A stretch of 12,743 nucleotides of DNA from assembly GCA_964613695.1 (NCBI GenBank), contig CAZTIR010000038.1:1-12743 (forward strand). The letters run 5' to 3'. How positions within the stretch are numbered: position 1 is the stretch's first letter; each line of letters begins with the position of its first letter. The notes under the pieces were generated by a model. The model was not told the origin of the DNA and did not search any database. It was given only the letters and a program-made list of their open reading frames with translations. The translations under genes were made by a program, and so were the position numbers. This DNA comes from Pyrolobus sp964613695. GTDB taxonomy: Archaea > Thermoproteota > Thermoprotei_A > Sulfolobales > Pyrodictiaceae. Positions 1-6,146 of the stretch are shown piece by piece.

Positions 1-165
1 GCGGGGCTGCTGGGAGAAACCAAGGACGTTTGGACTGCCGCGCTGCTAGGCGCTTATGTACCCGGCGTGGCGGGCGAGCTCAGCGTCGCCTCGGAGGGGG
101 GCGCCTCTCCACTGAACCTGGTTAGGTATGTTGCGCGAGAGCTCGCGCGAGTAAGATATAAATAG
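1..165 (+). CDS. 3' end of an upstream gene (possibly NAD(P)H-hydrate dehydratase-like)
   Basis: Frame 1 is open from the window edge for 54 codons and ends in TAG at 163-165. The start lies outside the window. The peptide has an Ala/Gly-rich helical stretch (AALLGAYVPGVAGEL) followed by a GGAS turn and an amphipathic C-terminal helix ending RVRYK. The spacing of A-A-x-x-G-A-Y...G-x-A-G-E-L...G-A-S...L resembles the last segment of the YjeF C-terminal (ribokinase-fold NAD(P)H-hydrate dehydratase) family, where the usual motif is GAYxHGxAG; here Pro replaces the His. That assignment is tentative and rests only on pattern. The alba TATA box overlaps the last codons of this gene, so the two are probably transcribed separately. 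Confidence 0.6.
   Translation, partial: AGLLGETKDVWTAALLGAYVPGVAGELSVASEGGASPLNLVRYVARELARVRYK
157..164 (+). promoter_or_regulatory. TATA box of alba
   Basis: TATAAATA overlaps the stop codon of the upstream gene. A start site about 25 nt downstream (near 185) leaves a leader of roughly 25 nt before the ATG at 211. A short inverted repeat (CGGGT 174-178, ACCCG 186-190) lies around the expected initiation region. Confidence 0.7.
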
Positions 166-210
166 GTTAGTACCGGGTGCGGCGTACCCGAAGCCGGCGA
201 GGTGGGAGAG

Positions 211-504
211 ATGTCGGCCCAGCCCGCCCAGAGCAACGTGGTGCTAGTAGGCAAGAAGCCAGTAATGAACTACGTGCTAGCAACCCTAACCTTGCTAAAC
301 CAGGGCGTCAAGGAGGTCGTCATTAAGGCTAGGGGCCGCGCCATCTGCAAGGCTGTGGACACCGCCGAGATTGTAAGGAAGAGGTTCCTACCCGGCAAGG
401 TCGACATCAAAGAGATTAAGGTGGACAGCCAGGAGATACAGAACCCCGACGGCCGCCGCGCCCGCGTCTCCACCATCGAGATAGTATTGGAGAGGAAGGA
501 GTAA
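211..504 (+). CDS. alba: DNA/RNA-binding protein Alba
   Basis: Alba (Sso10b family) is an abundant dimeric archaeal chromatin protein that coats DNA and also binds RNA. The 97-residue product is of typical length. It carries the family's N-terminal core SNVVLVGKKPVMNYVLA, in which Lys15-Lys16 match the Lys16-Lys17 pair of Sulfolobus Alba (Lys16 is the acetylated, DNA-contacting residue). The helix LLNQGVKEVVIKARGRAI and the C-terminal strand RVSTIEIVLERK are also present. I chose ATG 211 rather than the in-frame GTG at 202: GGGAG lies just upstream of 211, and the result begins MSAQPAQSNVV, matching the short tail of known homologues. The gene has its own TATA promoter. A well-placed AAGGAG at its 3' end may serve translation of the next small reading frame. 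Confidence 0.97.
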   Translation: MSAQPAQSNVVLVGKKPVMNYVLATLTLLNQGVKEVVIKARGRAICKAVDTAEIVRKRFLPGKVDIKEIKVDSQEIQNPDGRRARVSTIEIVLERKE

Positions 505-509
505 GCTCG

Positions 510-751
510 TTGAGCAGCCCAATAACGATAGCTGGTTTTTTACAAGCCTATCGTCTCTGCTGCGACGCGCGCCACACGAGTGCGACGCGAGACTCCTATA
601 CGAGCTTATCCTGCGGTGGTATGGGTGGGTTGACGCCCCTCCACAGGTTGTACTAGCTTATGCTCTCGACGCGGATCCTGCAGTGGTTATAGCATTGTGT
701 AGGCTTGCTCGCGTGCTCGAGAGGCTATACGCGCATATGATAAGCTTATAA
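510..751 (+). CDS. Small unknown protein gene, readable only with a -1 frameshift (programmed, decayed or sequence error)
   Basis: TTG 510 follows AAGGAG (496-501) with 8 nt spacing, an excellent ribosome site overlapping the end of alba. Reading from it gives LSSPITIAGF and then, without a shift, a low-quality peptide that stops near 653. The -1 frame is open from 485 to the TAA at 749-751 but has no ATG, GTG or TTG start before the homopolymer. After the shift it encodes a convincing helical protein with segments such as RLLYELILRWYGWVDAPP and ADPAVVIALCRLARVLERL. The frames meet at 536-542, U UUU UUA, which in the TTG frame is a canonical -1 slippery heptamer. The joined product would be about 80 aa. 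I do not recognise the family. Either a missing T in a seven-T run, true frameshifting, or gene decay could explain it. The S30e TATA box abuts its stop. Confidence 0.45.
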
Positions 752-752
752 G
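745..752 (+). promoter_or_regulatory. TATA box of the S30e gene
   Basis: CTTATAAG sits 37 nt before ATG 789, which predicts initiation near 775 and a leader of about 14 nt containing the GGAGGA ribosome site at 779-784. It overlaps the stop of the preceding small reading frame. Confidence 0.65.
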
Positions 753-788
753 AGTGGCTGGTGGTAGCGCAAGGCTCTGGAGGATAAT

Positions 789-950
789 ATGCCAACGCAC
801 GGTTCGATAACCAAGGCTGGTAAGGTTAGGAAGCAGACTCCGAAAATCCCGCCCAAGCCTAGGAAGAACCCCTGCCCGCGTGTACGCAACCGTAAGGAGT
901 ATCTACGGTACCTGAAGAGGCTGCAGGAGCAGGCTGCGCCGGTTGCCTAG
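789..950 (+). CDS. rps30e: Small ribosomal subunit protein S30e
   Basis: This 53-residue basic protein is the archaeal S30e (eS30), a component of the small ribosomal subunit. The signature is visible throughout: MPTHGSITKAGKVRKQTPKI at the N-terminus (typical family start MPSHGSLTKAGKVRxQTPKI), then PPKPRKNP and RVRNRKEYLRYLKR. Length is normal for archaeal S30e. The C-terminal tail (LQEQAAPVA) is a little longer and less basic than I would expect. GGAGGA at 779-784 with 4 nt spacing supports ATG 789, and a TATA box lies at 745-752. A T5 run at 985-989 downstream may help terminate the transcript. Confidence 0.95.
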   Translation: MPTHGSITKAGKVRKQTPKIPPKPRKNPCPRVRNRKEYLRYLKRLQEQAAPVA

Positions 951-958
951 CGGCTTGA

Positions 959-964
959 TTTAAA
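959..964 (+). promoter_or_regulatory. TATA box of the gatD operon
   Basis: TTTAAA in an AT-rich patch between the S30e stop and gatD. It is 36 nt before ATG 1000, so initiation is expected near 985-990. GGGG at 991-994 could act as a weak Shine-Dalgarno site. Confidence 0.45.
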
Positions 965-999
965 GCCCTAGCCTCTGCCTCGTATTTTTCGGGGTTTTG

Positions 1000-2367
1000 A
1001 TGGGCGAGGAGCTGTTCGGGTATACTGGTGAGGTTGCGCGCGTTCTGCGCGAGTTGGGCGCTGAGGTGGGAGATAGGATTCGTATCGTGAAACCAGACGG
1101 GAGCGTCTATGAGGGCCTCTTGATGCCGCGCTATGCTTTGTCGAGGAAGCAGATAATAGTGTTGAAGCTCGACAACGGCTATAATATTGGTGTGCGGTTC
1201 GAGCCGGGTACGCGCATAGAGCTTGTGGAGAAGAGGAGAGCGGCACCAGGCGCTATAGTGACCGTGCCTCTTCTCGAAGAGAGCCCGCCGCCCACGCCTA
1301 AGCCCCGTGTCTATATACTCGGTACGGGTGGCACAATCGCGAGTAAGATAGAGTATGAGACGGGCGCTGTGAAGCCGGCGATGAGCGCGAAGGAGCTTCT
1401 GGACGCTGTCCCCGAGATAGGGTTCGTGGCGGAGATTGATGCTGGCGTCCTCTTCAACATCCTGAGCGAGAATATGACGCCCGAGCACTGGGAGAGGATA
1501 GCGGACGAGGTCGCTAGGCTCATCGGCAAGGGTTACGATGGCATCGTTGTAGCCCATGGTACAGATACGATGGCCTACACGGCGGCTGCACTCTCCTTCG
1601 CGTTTAGAAGCCTCCCCGTCCCAGTGGTGCTTGTGGGTGCTCAGAGGAGTAGCGATAGGCCCAGCAGCGACGCCGCCTTCAACCTCCACGCGGCTGTCTT
1701 AACAGCAGCCCGGGCGCCTTTCGCAGAGGTAGTTGTGGTCATGCACGGGGAGACTGGGGATACCTATGCACTAGCACACCGCGGCACGAAGGTCAGGAAG
1801 ATGCATACTAGCAGGAGGGACGCCTTCCAGTCTATAAACGCGTTCCCGCTCGCGCGCATATGGCCCTCTGAGAACAGGATCGAGTTGTTGACTAGGGAGT
1901 ATAGGGAGAGGGGTAGGGAGAAGCTGAGACTCGAGAACGGATTCGAGAAGAGAGTCGCGCTCGTGAAGTACTATCCCGGGATGAGCCCCGAGATAATCGA
2001 GTTTCTGGTTGAGAGGGGGTACCGGGGCATCGTCCTGGAGGGTACGGGGCTGGGGCACGTAGGCGAGTGGCTAATCGACTCCATCAAGAAGGCTGTTGAT
2101 GCCGGAGTGGTCGTGGTTATGACTAGCCAGTGTCTCTTCGGCAGGGTCAACATGAACGTCTATACCACCGGCAGGAAGCTTTTAGCAGCCGGCGTTATCC
2201 CAGGCGAGGATATGCTGCCCGAGGTGGCATTCGTGAAACTATCATGGGTACTAGCCCATGCTAAGAGCGTTGACGAGGCGAAGAGGATGATGCTCGAAAA
2301 CATAGCCGGGGAGATAAACCCAAGGCACACTGTGAACATGTACCCCAGGTGGCCTCACGAGCCTTAA
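1000..2367 (+). CDS. gatD: Glutamyl-tRNA(Gln) amidotransferase subunit D
   Basis: GatD is the asparaginase-like glutaminase of the archaeal GatDE complex; it frees ammonia from glutamine for GatE to convert Glu-tRNA(Gln) to Gln-tRNA(Gln). The 455-aa product has the GatD-specific N-terminal barrel (about residues 1-95), then a type I asparaginase fold. All four catalytic residues known from Methanothermobacter GatD are visible: Thr112 in GTGGTIASK, Thr188-Asp189 in HGTDT, and Lys264 in RGTKVRK. Their spacing matches T101/T177/D178/K254. ATG 1000 is preferred to the in-frame TTG directly before it. The N-terminal extension and presence of gatE nearby exclude a plain L-asparaginase. It is first in a cluster with the racemase-like gene and gatE. 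Confidence 0.97.
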   Translation: MGEELFGYTGEVARVLRELGAEVGDRIRIVKPDGSVYEGLLMPRYALSRKQIIVLKLDNGYNIGVRFEPGTRIELVEKRRAAPGAIVTVPLLEESPPPTPKPRVYILGTGGTIASKIEYETGAVKPAMSAKELLDAVPEIGFVAEIDAGVLFNILSENMTPEHWERIADEVARLIGKGYDGIVVAHGTDTMAYTAAALSFAFRSLPVPVVLVGAQRSSDRPSSDAAFNLHAAVLTAARAPFAEVVVVMHGETGDTYALAHRGTKVRKMHTSRRDAFQSINAFPLARIWPSENRIELLTREYRERGREKLRLENGFEKRVALVKYYPGMSPEIIEFLVERGYRGIVLEGTGLGHVGEWLIDSIKKAVDAGVVVVMTSQCLFGRVNMNVYTTGRKLLAAGVIPGEDMLPEVAFVKLSWVLAHAKSVDEAKRMMLENIAGEINPRHTVNMYPRWPHEP

Positions 2368-2412
2368 AGCCGGTAGGGTGGCCGCACGGTACTACAGCCT
2401 CGAGTGTAATCA

Positions 2413-2425
2413 TTTTTGAGTTTTT
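2413..2425 (+). terminator. Tandem T5 runs after gatD (possible weak terminator)
   Basis: Two TTTTT runs (2413-2417 and 2421-2425) lie in the 83-nt gap between gatD and the racemase-like gene. Oligo-T tracts act as archaeal termination signals. Here they might reduce read-through into the two downstream genes, or be incidental. Confidence 0.3.
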
Positions 2426-2450
2426 GAGCCTGGCTGCGGCGAGGGGCGTG

Positions 2451-3188
2451 GTGAAGGGAAGGCAGTCAAAGCTAGCTGGCATGATCGGGGGTCTAGGCCC
2501 CCTCTCAACCATCTACTACTATCGACTCCTTGTAAGCGAGTGCCGCAGGGTGTGCGGCCACGCACCCCGCCTCCTGATCTACACTATACCCGTTGAGGAG
2601 ATGTGCAGGAGTATACGCGAGGATAGGATCGACATGGTTGCGTCGCTCCTGCTGGAGGCGTTGAGGTCGCTAGCTAGAGGGGGAGCAGAGGTCGTCTTCA
2701 TATCGGCTAATACCCCGCACATAGCCTGGCGCGCGTTTAGAGAGGAGGCTGATAGGCTGGGTGTCGAGCCCGTCAGTATAGTGGATGCAGCTGTCGAGCA
2801 CGTGGCGAAGCGGGGTTATCGTAGGGTAGCGGTACTGGGCGCCAAGAGGCTATACGAGTCTGGCATATACCAACAGGCTCTGCGCGAGAAGGGTGTCGAG
2901 GTAGTAGAGCTGCCCGAAGACATTATCGAGGAGGTTGACGAGCTTATAACGGTGGTCGCCCATGGCGAGGATGAGCAGGTGCACCGCGCTAGAGCAGCAG
3001 ATATAGTGAAGCGTGTTGAGGCGCTGGGAGCGGAGGCCGCTATACTGGCTTGCACGGAGTTACCCTACCTCCTGGAGGGTGTAAATACCGGCATAGAGCT
3101 TGTTGACACAGCGAGGGTTCAGGTGGAGGAGGTTATCCGTAGGGTAGTGGGATTGGGGGAGGATGGGAGTCATGCCGCTCGACCCTAA
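2451..3188 (+). CDS. Aspartate/glutamate racemase family protein lacking the first catalytic Cys
   Basis: The Asp/Glu racemase fold starts with KLAGMIGGLGPLSTIYYY, the family's IGGxGP start. Catalysis normally uses two cysteines. The second is present, Cys201 in LACTELPYLL, but the first, normally in a (C)NTxH motif, is Ala86 in SANTPH. A one-Cys enzyme cannot use the standard two-base racemisation. Some relatives have Thr at this place (E. coli YgeA), so a different substrate or a one-base reaction is possible. I chose GTG 2451 (245 aa; GAGGGG at 2441-2446 upstream); GTG 2448 is equally possible. The frame is open back to 2349, but the extra residues do not resemble the family. The 3' end overlaps gatE by 17 nt, implying coupling of this gene with gatE. 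Confidence 0.85.
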   Translation: MKGRQSKLAGMIGGLGPLSTIYYYRLLVSECRRVCGHAPRLLIYTIPVEEMCRSIREDRIDMVASLLLEALRSLARGGAEVVFISANTPHIAWRAFREEADRLGVEPVSIVDAAVEHVAKRGYRRVAVLGAKRLYESGIYQQALREKGVEVVELPEDIIEEVDELITVVAHGEDEQVHRARAADIVKRVEALGAEAAILACTELPYLLEGVNTGIELVDTARVQVEEVIRRVVGLGEDGSHAARP

Positions 3189-5124
3189 AGCAAGCCTCGA
3201 GGGTATAGACTTCAAGACGCTGGGCTTGAGAGTCGGCCTGGAGATACACCAGCAGCTTGCGACACGCCATAAGCTATTCTGCAACTGTCCTGTAGAGCTG
3301 GTGGAGGATGAGCCGGAGGACGTGTTTCCGCGGAGGCTTAGACCGACACGCAGCGAGCTAGGCGAGGTGGATGTCGCGGCGCTCTTCGAGTGGAGGAAGG
3401 GGAGGGTTTACGAGTACCACGCTCCGCGTACAGCATCGTGCCTCGTCGAGGCTGACGAGGAGCCCCCGCACCCTCTGAACGAGGAGGCTTTGAAAATAGC
3501 TCTTGCGATAGCGTTGGCGCTCAAGGCTAAGCCCGTTGACGAGATACACGTTATGAGGAAGATAGTGATCGACGGCTCCAATACTACGGGATTCCAGCGC
3601 ACAGCAGTCGTGGCCCTCGGCGGCGAGATTAGGCTATCGAGCGGCAAGAGGGTCGGCATTCAGACGATATGCTTGGAGGAGGATGCTGCGAGGAAGATTG
3701 GAGAGGAGGGTAAGAAGACGAAGTATAGGCTCGATAGGCTCGGTATACCCCTCGTAGAGGTCTCAACCGCGCCAGACCTCAATACGCCGGAGGAGGCTCA
3801 GGAGGCCGCCTACATCATAGGCCAGTTGTTTAGGCTCACAGGCCGCGTGAGGAGGGGCATAGGCACGATAAGGCAGGATCTCAACGTCTCTATCAAGGGC
3901 GGCGCGAAGGTAGAGATTAAGGGGGTCCAGAGGCTAGACCTTATAGCACGCGTTGTAGCCTACGAGGCTCTTAGACAGTATAGGCTCCTCCAGATACGCG
4001 ACGAGCTACACTCGCGAGGCGTTAAACCAGAGGACCTCGACTCCACGAGAATAATCGACGTGACCGAGGTGTTCAAGAGTACGCGGAGCAAGATACTCCG
4101 TAGAGCCCTGTCGCAAGGGGGGAGAGTGCTAGCAGTAGTCCTCCCAGGCTTCCACGGGATACTAGGTGTCGAGGTTCAACCCGGACGCCGCTTCGGCACC
4201 GAGCTTGCCGACTACGCGCGCTTCTGGGGCGGCGTAGGGGGCATCTTCCATACTGACGAGCTCCCCGGCTATGGGATAACCCGGGAGGAAGTCGAGAAGC
4301 TATACGAGGCTACTGGCGCGAGGAGAGGGATCGACGCTATAGTGATCGTCGCTGATGAGGAGAGGAAGGCTAGGAAAGCCCTGGAGGCCGTCGTCGAGAG
4401 GGCTAAGCAAGCCCTGATAGGAGTACCTAGAGAGACTAGGGCAGCGCTCGAAGACGGGACAACACGTTTCATGAGACCGCAGCCCGGCGCCGCCCGCATG
4501 TACCCCGAGACGGACGTGCCACCGATAGAGGTTACGCCGGATCTCATAGAGGAGGCTAAGAAGCTGGTACCCGAGCCGCCGGAGAAGAAGCTAGAGAAGC
4601 TGAAGAGACTCGGGCTTAGCGAGGAGCTGGCTAAGCAAGTGTTGAGAGACGTTCACCTAGACCTTATAGAGAAGCTGCTGGCGAAGTATGCAGGCCGCGT
4701 CCCGCCCACAGTTATAGCCTCCACGTTCGTAAACACCTTGAGGAGCTTGAGGCATGAGGGTCTAGACGTGGAGGCTATACCGGAGGAGAGGTTCTACGAG
4801 CTCTTCGAAGCCGTGGCCGAGGGCAAGCTGCCCAAGGACGCGATAGAGGAGGTTCTAAGACTGATAGCCAAGGAGCCTGGCTTAACCGTCGAGAAAGCTA
4901 TCGAGAAACTCGGGCTAGGCGCAGCTAGTATAGAGGAGGTCGAGAAGGATGTCGAGAAACTGCTCGAGGAGCTTGCCGAGGAGCTGAGGGTGAAGGGCGA
5001 GAGGATATTCGGCAAGGTGATGGGGAGGATAATGTCAAAGTATCGCGGCCGCATTGAGGGTAGGGTAGTCGCGGAGATCGTGAGGAGGAAGATAAGGGAG
5101 AAGCTCGAGGCTACAAGAAGCTAG
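3172..5124 (+). CDS. gatE: Glutamyl-tRNA(Gln) amidotransferase subunit E
   Basis: GatE is the tRNA-binding kinase/transamidase subunit that activates Glu-tRNA(Gln) and accepts ammonia from GatD. The 650-aa product has the GatB/GatE cradle with GLEIHQQL (about 22-29), LFCNCP, YRLDRLGIPLVEVSTAPDL and GTIRQDLNVSIKGG. The AspRS-like insertion typical of GatE, not GatB, spans about 280-410 and includes GRRFGTELADYARFWGGVGG. A long Glu/Lys-rich helical tail (YqeY-like, about 470-650) follows. I chose ATG 3172: GGAGG at 3158-3162 is 9 nt away, whereas the in-frame ATG 3163 would abut it. The start overlaps the racemase stop. The gene is full length with no missing motif. Confidence 0.97.
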   Translation: MPLDPKASLEGIDFKTLGLRVGLEIHQQLATRHKLFCNCPVELVEDEPEDVFPRRLRPTRSELGEVDVAALFEWRKGRVYEYHAPRTASCLVEADEEPPHPLNEEALKIALAIALALKAKPVDEIHVMRKIVIDGSNTTGFQRTAVVALGGEIRLSSGKRVGIQTICLEEDAARKIGEEGKKTKYRLDRLGIPLVEVSTAPDLNTPEEAQEAAYIIGQLFRLTGRVRRGIGTIRQDLNVSIKGGAKVEIKGVQRLDLIARVVAYEALRQYRLLQIRDELHSRGVKPEDLDSTRIIDVTEVFKSTRSKILRRALSQGGRVLAVVLPGFHGILGVEVQPGRRFGTELADYARFWGGVGGIFHTDELPGYGITREEVEKLYEATGARRGIDAIVIVADEERKARKALEAVVERAKQALIGVPRETRAALEDGTTRFMRPQPGAARMYPETDVPPIEVTPDLIEEAKKLVPEPPEKKLEKLKRLGLSEELAKQVLRDVHLDLIEKLLAKYAGRVPPTVIASTFVNTLRSLRHEGLDVEAIPEERFYELFEAVAEGKLPKDAIEEVLRLIAKEPGLTVEKAIEKLGLGAASIEEVEKDVEKLLEELAEELRVKGERIFGKVMGRIMSKYRGRIEGRVVAEIVRRKIREKLEATRS

Positions 5125-5130
5125 GAGACC

Positions 5131-5151
5131 CAAAAACGTTTTAATTGTTTT
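5131..5151 (+). terminator. Oligo-T/oligo-A tract after gatE, likely bidirectional
   Basis: The stretch holds a ten-base palindrome AAAACGTTTT (5133-5142) and a second TTTT at 5148-5151, just after the gatE stop. On the minus strand it gives a T5 run suitable for ending the convergent PDO transcript. The same AT-rich patch may also supply the TATA element for the sRNA that follows. Confidence 0.5.
5139..5146 (+). promoter_or_regulatory. Possible TATA element for the C/D box sRNA
   Basis: TTTTAATT lies about 46 nt upstream of box C, placing initiation near 5168. It overlaps the presumed gatE termination tract, so the role is uncertain. Confidence 0.35.
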
Positions 5152-5175
5152 GGAGCGGGTTGCGGCAGCTGATGC

Positions 5176-5243
5176 TACACGGCTGTGATGTATACTTCCG
5201 GCGCTGAGCCCTGTGATGAAAAGGCATTTGCCTGAGCCGCTCA
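5176..5243 (+). ncRNA. Archaeal C/D box guide sRNA (2'-O-methylation)
   Basis: All four boxes occur in order with textbook spacing: box C GTGATGT (5185-5191, last base differs from RUGAUGA), 12-nt guide ATACTTCCGGCG (5192-5203), box D' CTGA (5204-5207), 5-nt linker, box C' GTGATGA (5213-5219, perfect), 12-nt guide AAAGGCATTTGC (5220-5231), box D CTGA (5232-5235). A terminal stem CGGC (5180-5183) with GCCG (5236-5239) closes it. Such RNAs assemble with L7Ae, Nop5 and fibrillarin to methylate rRNA or tRNA at the base paired to the fifth guide nucleotide upstream of D or D'. By that rule the targets would contain CGCC-G*-GAAG and GCAA-A*-UGCC. I could not identify the targets. It lies between gatE and the convergent PDO gene, its 3' edge touching the PDO stop. 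Exact ends are estimated. Confidence 0.8.
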
Positions 5244-5966
5244 TAGGCTGGTAGCGCTCTCGCCAATGACCTCCGTCTTCACCTTCTCGTGGCGCAGTAC
5301 AACCCTCTCTATCCTGTCTATGAAGTCCTCCTCGTACGGGACACCGACGAACGCTAGGACACCGTTTATCGCTATAGCTGGGACGGATGTAACGTTATAC
5401 TTGTCCGCGATGTCCGGGTTCTCATAGGCCTCCACCGTGTCGGCTATGAAGTCCCTACGACCCGCCTTCCAAGCCTCGAACGCGAACATGTTGGCTAGGA
5501 GGGCTGCATAGGGGCAGTATGGGCACTGGGGTGTGACAACAACCTCTATGTGGACGGGCTTGTCTATAGCACGTATCCTCTGTATCGTAGACTCGTCGAG
5601 ACCGCTATCGTCGGTAGATATCCTGATTATCGTCTCCACAAGACCCCTAACCTCCTCGCCCGCCGGGACTCCCGTGTAGCGTATAACGCCGTCGAGGAGG
5701 GTTACGCTGGGTATCCTCTCGACGCGCTGCCTCTCAAACTCCTTATCATGCTTGCCCTTCTCCCACACGTGCATTCTCAACAACTTCTGCCCGTTCCTCT
5801 CCGGCGACTCCTCGACAAGCACCTTAACAAGCTCGACTGCTTCTTTGCAATACTCGCAGTTGGGCCCTATGAAGACGTGGATATCCACCGGCTTCTCCAT
5901 ATCCTCTAGGGCCTCTCTAAGAGCCTCCCTATCCTCCTTCGAGAACTTCACCTCGATTAGCTTCAT
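5241..5966 (-). CDS. pdo: Protein disulfide oxidoreductase (two thioredoxin folds)
   Basis: PDO catalyses formation, reduction and exchange of disulfides in the cytosol of hyperthermophiles. The 241-aa length is typical of the PDO/glutaredoxin-like family. Two thioredoxin domains each have an active site: Cys37-Glu-Tyr-Cys40 in the N-terminal unit and Cys148-Pro-Tyr-Cys151 in the C-terminal one. Each has its cis-proline (RIPSVTL, Pro86; SVPAIAI, Pro196). There is no signal peptide, consistent with the cytosol. ATG 5966 is preceded on the minus strand by GGGAGAG. The gene faces a divergent HTH regulator across 180 nt containing repeated motifs. At its 3' end it converges with gatE and the sRNA. 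No active-site residue is missing. Confidence 0.96.
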   Translation of the reverse strand: MKLIEVKFSKEDREALREALEDMEKPVDIHVFIGPNCEYCKEAVELVKVLVEESPERNGQKLLRMHVWEKGKHDKEFERQRVERIPSVTLLDGVIRYTGVPAGEEVRGLVETIIRISTDDSGLDESTIQRIRAIDKPVHIEVVVTPQCPYCPYAALLANMFAFEAWKAGRRDFIADTVEAYENPDIADKYNVTSVPAIAINGVLAFVGVPYEEDFIDRIERVVLRHEKVKTEVIGESATSL

Positions 5967-6007
5967 CTCTCCCAGCCGGATTGCATCAAGGAGACTGGTT
6001 AGGGGTT

Positions 6008-6075
6008 GTTAACACCTACGTCGTTAGACTAGATGCTAGCTATTATTGTGAAAAGATAGCACCGTAGGTTAACAC
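6008..6075. promoter_or_regulatory. Paired repeat elements between pdo and the HTH regulator (candidate operators)
   Basis: GTTAACACCTACG at 6008-6020 and CGTAGGTTAACAC at 6063-6075 share the eight-base direct repeat GTTAACAC. They also form an imperfect inverted pair, CGTAGGTGTTAAC against CGTAGGTTAAC, differing by a 2-nt insertion. One copy lies 42-54 nt upstream of the PDO start and the other about 25 nt upstream of the regulator TATA box. GTGAAAAG also occurs twice, at 6048-6055 and 6137-6144. Symmetric placement beside both promoters suggests protein binding sites. That they bind the adjacent regulator is inference. Confidence 0.45.
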
Positions 6076-6099
6076 TGTATTTGAACACAAGACCCTTAG

Positions 6100-6107
6100 T
6101 ATAAAAA
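6100..6107 (+). promoter_or_regulatory. TATA box of the HTH regulator operon
   Basis: TATAAAAA lies 47 nt before TTG 6147, predicting initiation near 6127-6130. It is the strongest TATA box in this divergent region. Confidence 0.65.
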
Positions 6108-6126
6108 GGCCCAGATTCAAATATTG

Positions 6127-6142
6127 TTTCACGGTGGTGAAA
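6127..6142 (+). promoter_or_regulatory. Inverted repeat at the regulator's transcription/translation start
   Basis: TTTCAC-GGTG-GTGAAA, a perfect six-base inverted repeat with a 4-nt centre, covers the predicted transcription start and the GGTGGTGA that would act as the ribosome site for TTG 6147. It could be an autoregulatory operator or an RNA hairpin hiding the ribosome site. Confidence 0.4.
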
Positions 6143-6146
6143 AGGC

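Noticed and set aside
859..1689. 276-codon minus-strand reading frame opposite gatD
   Set aside because: It lies antisense to the unmistakable gatD and S30e sequences, has a low-complexity tail, and resembles no protein; long antisense frames are expected in GC-rich coding DNA.
2349..2450. N-terminal extension of the racemase-like gene overlapping gatD
   Set aside because: The extra residues do not fit the family, whose first strand begins at KLAGMIGG, and they cross an AT-rich patch with two T5 runs; a GTG at 2448 or 2451 is a better start.
5550..5909. 119-codon plus-strand reading frame inside pdo
   Set aside because: It is fully antisense to the PDO gene, whose active-site motifs are intact, and has no ribosome site.
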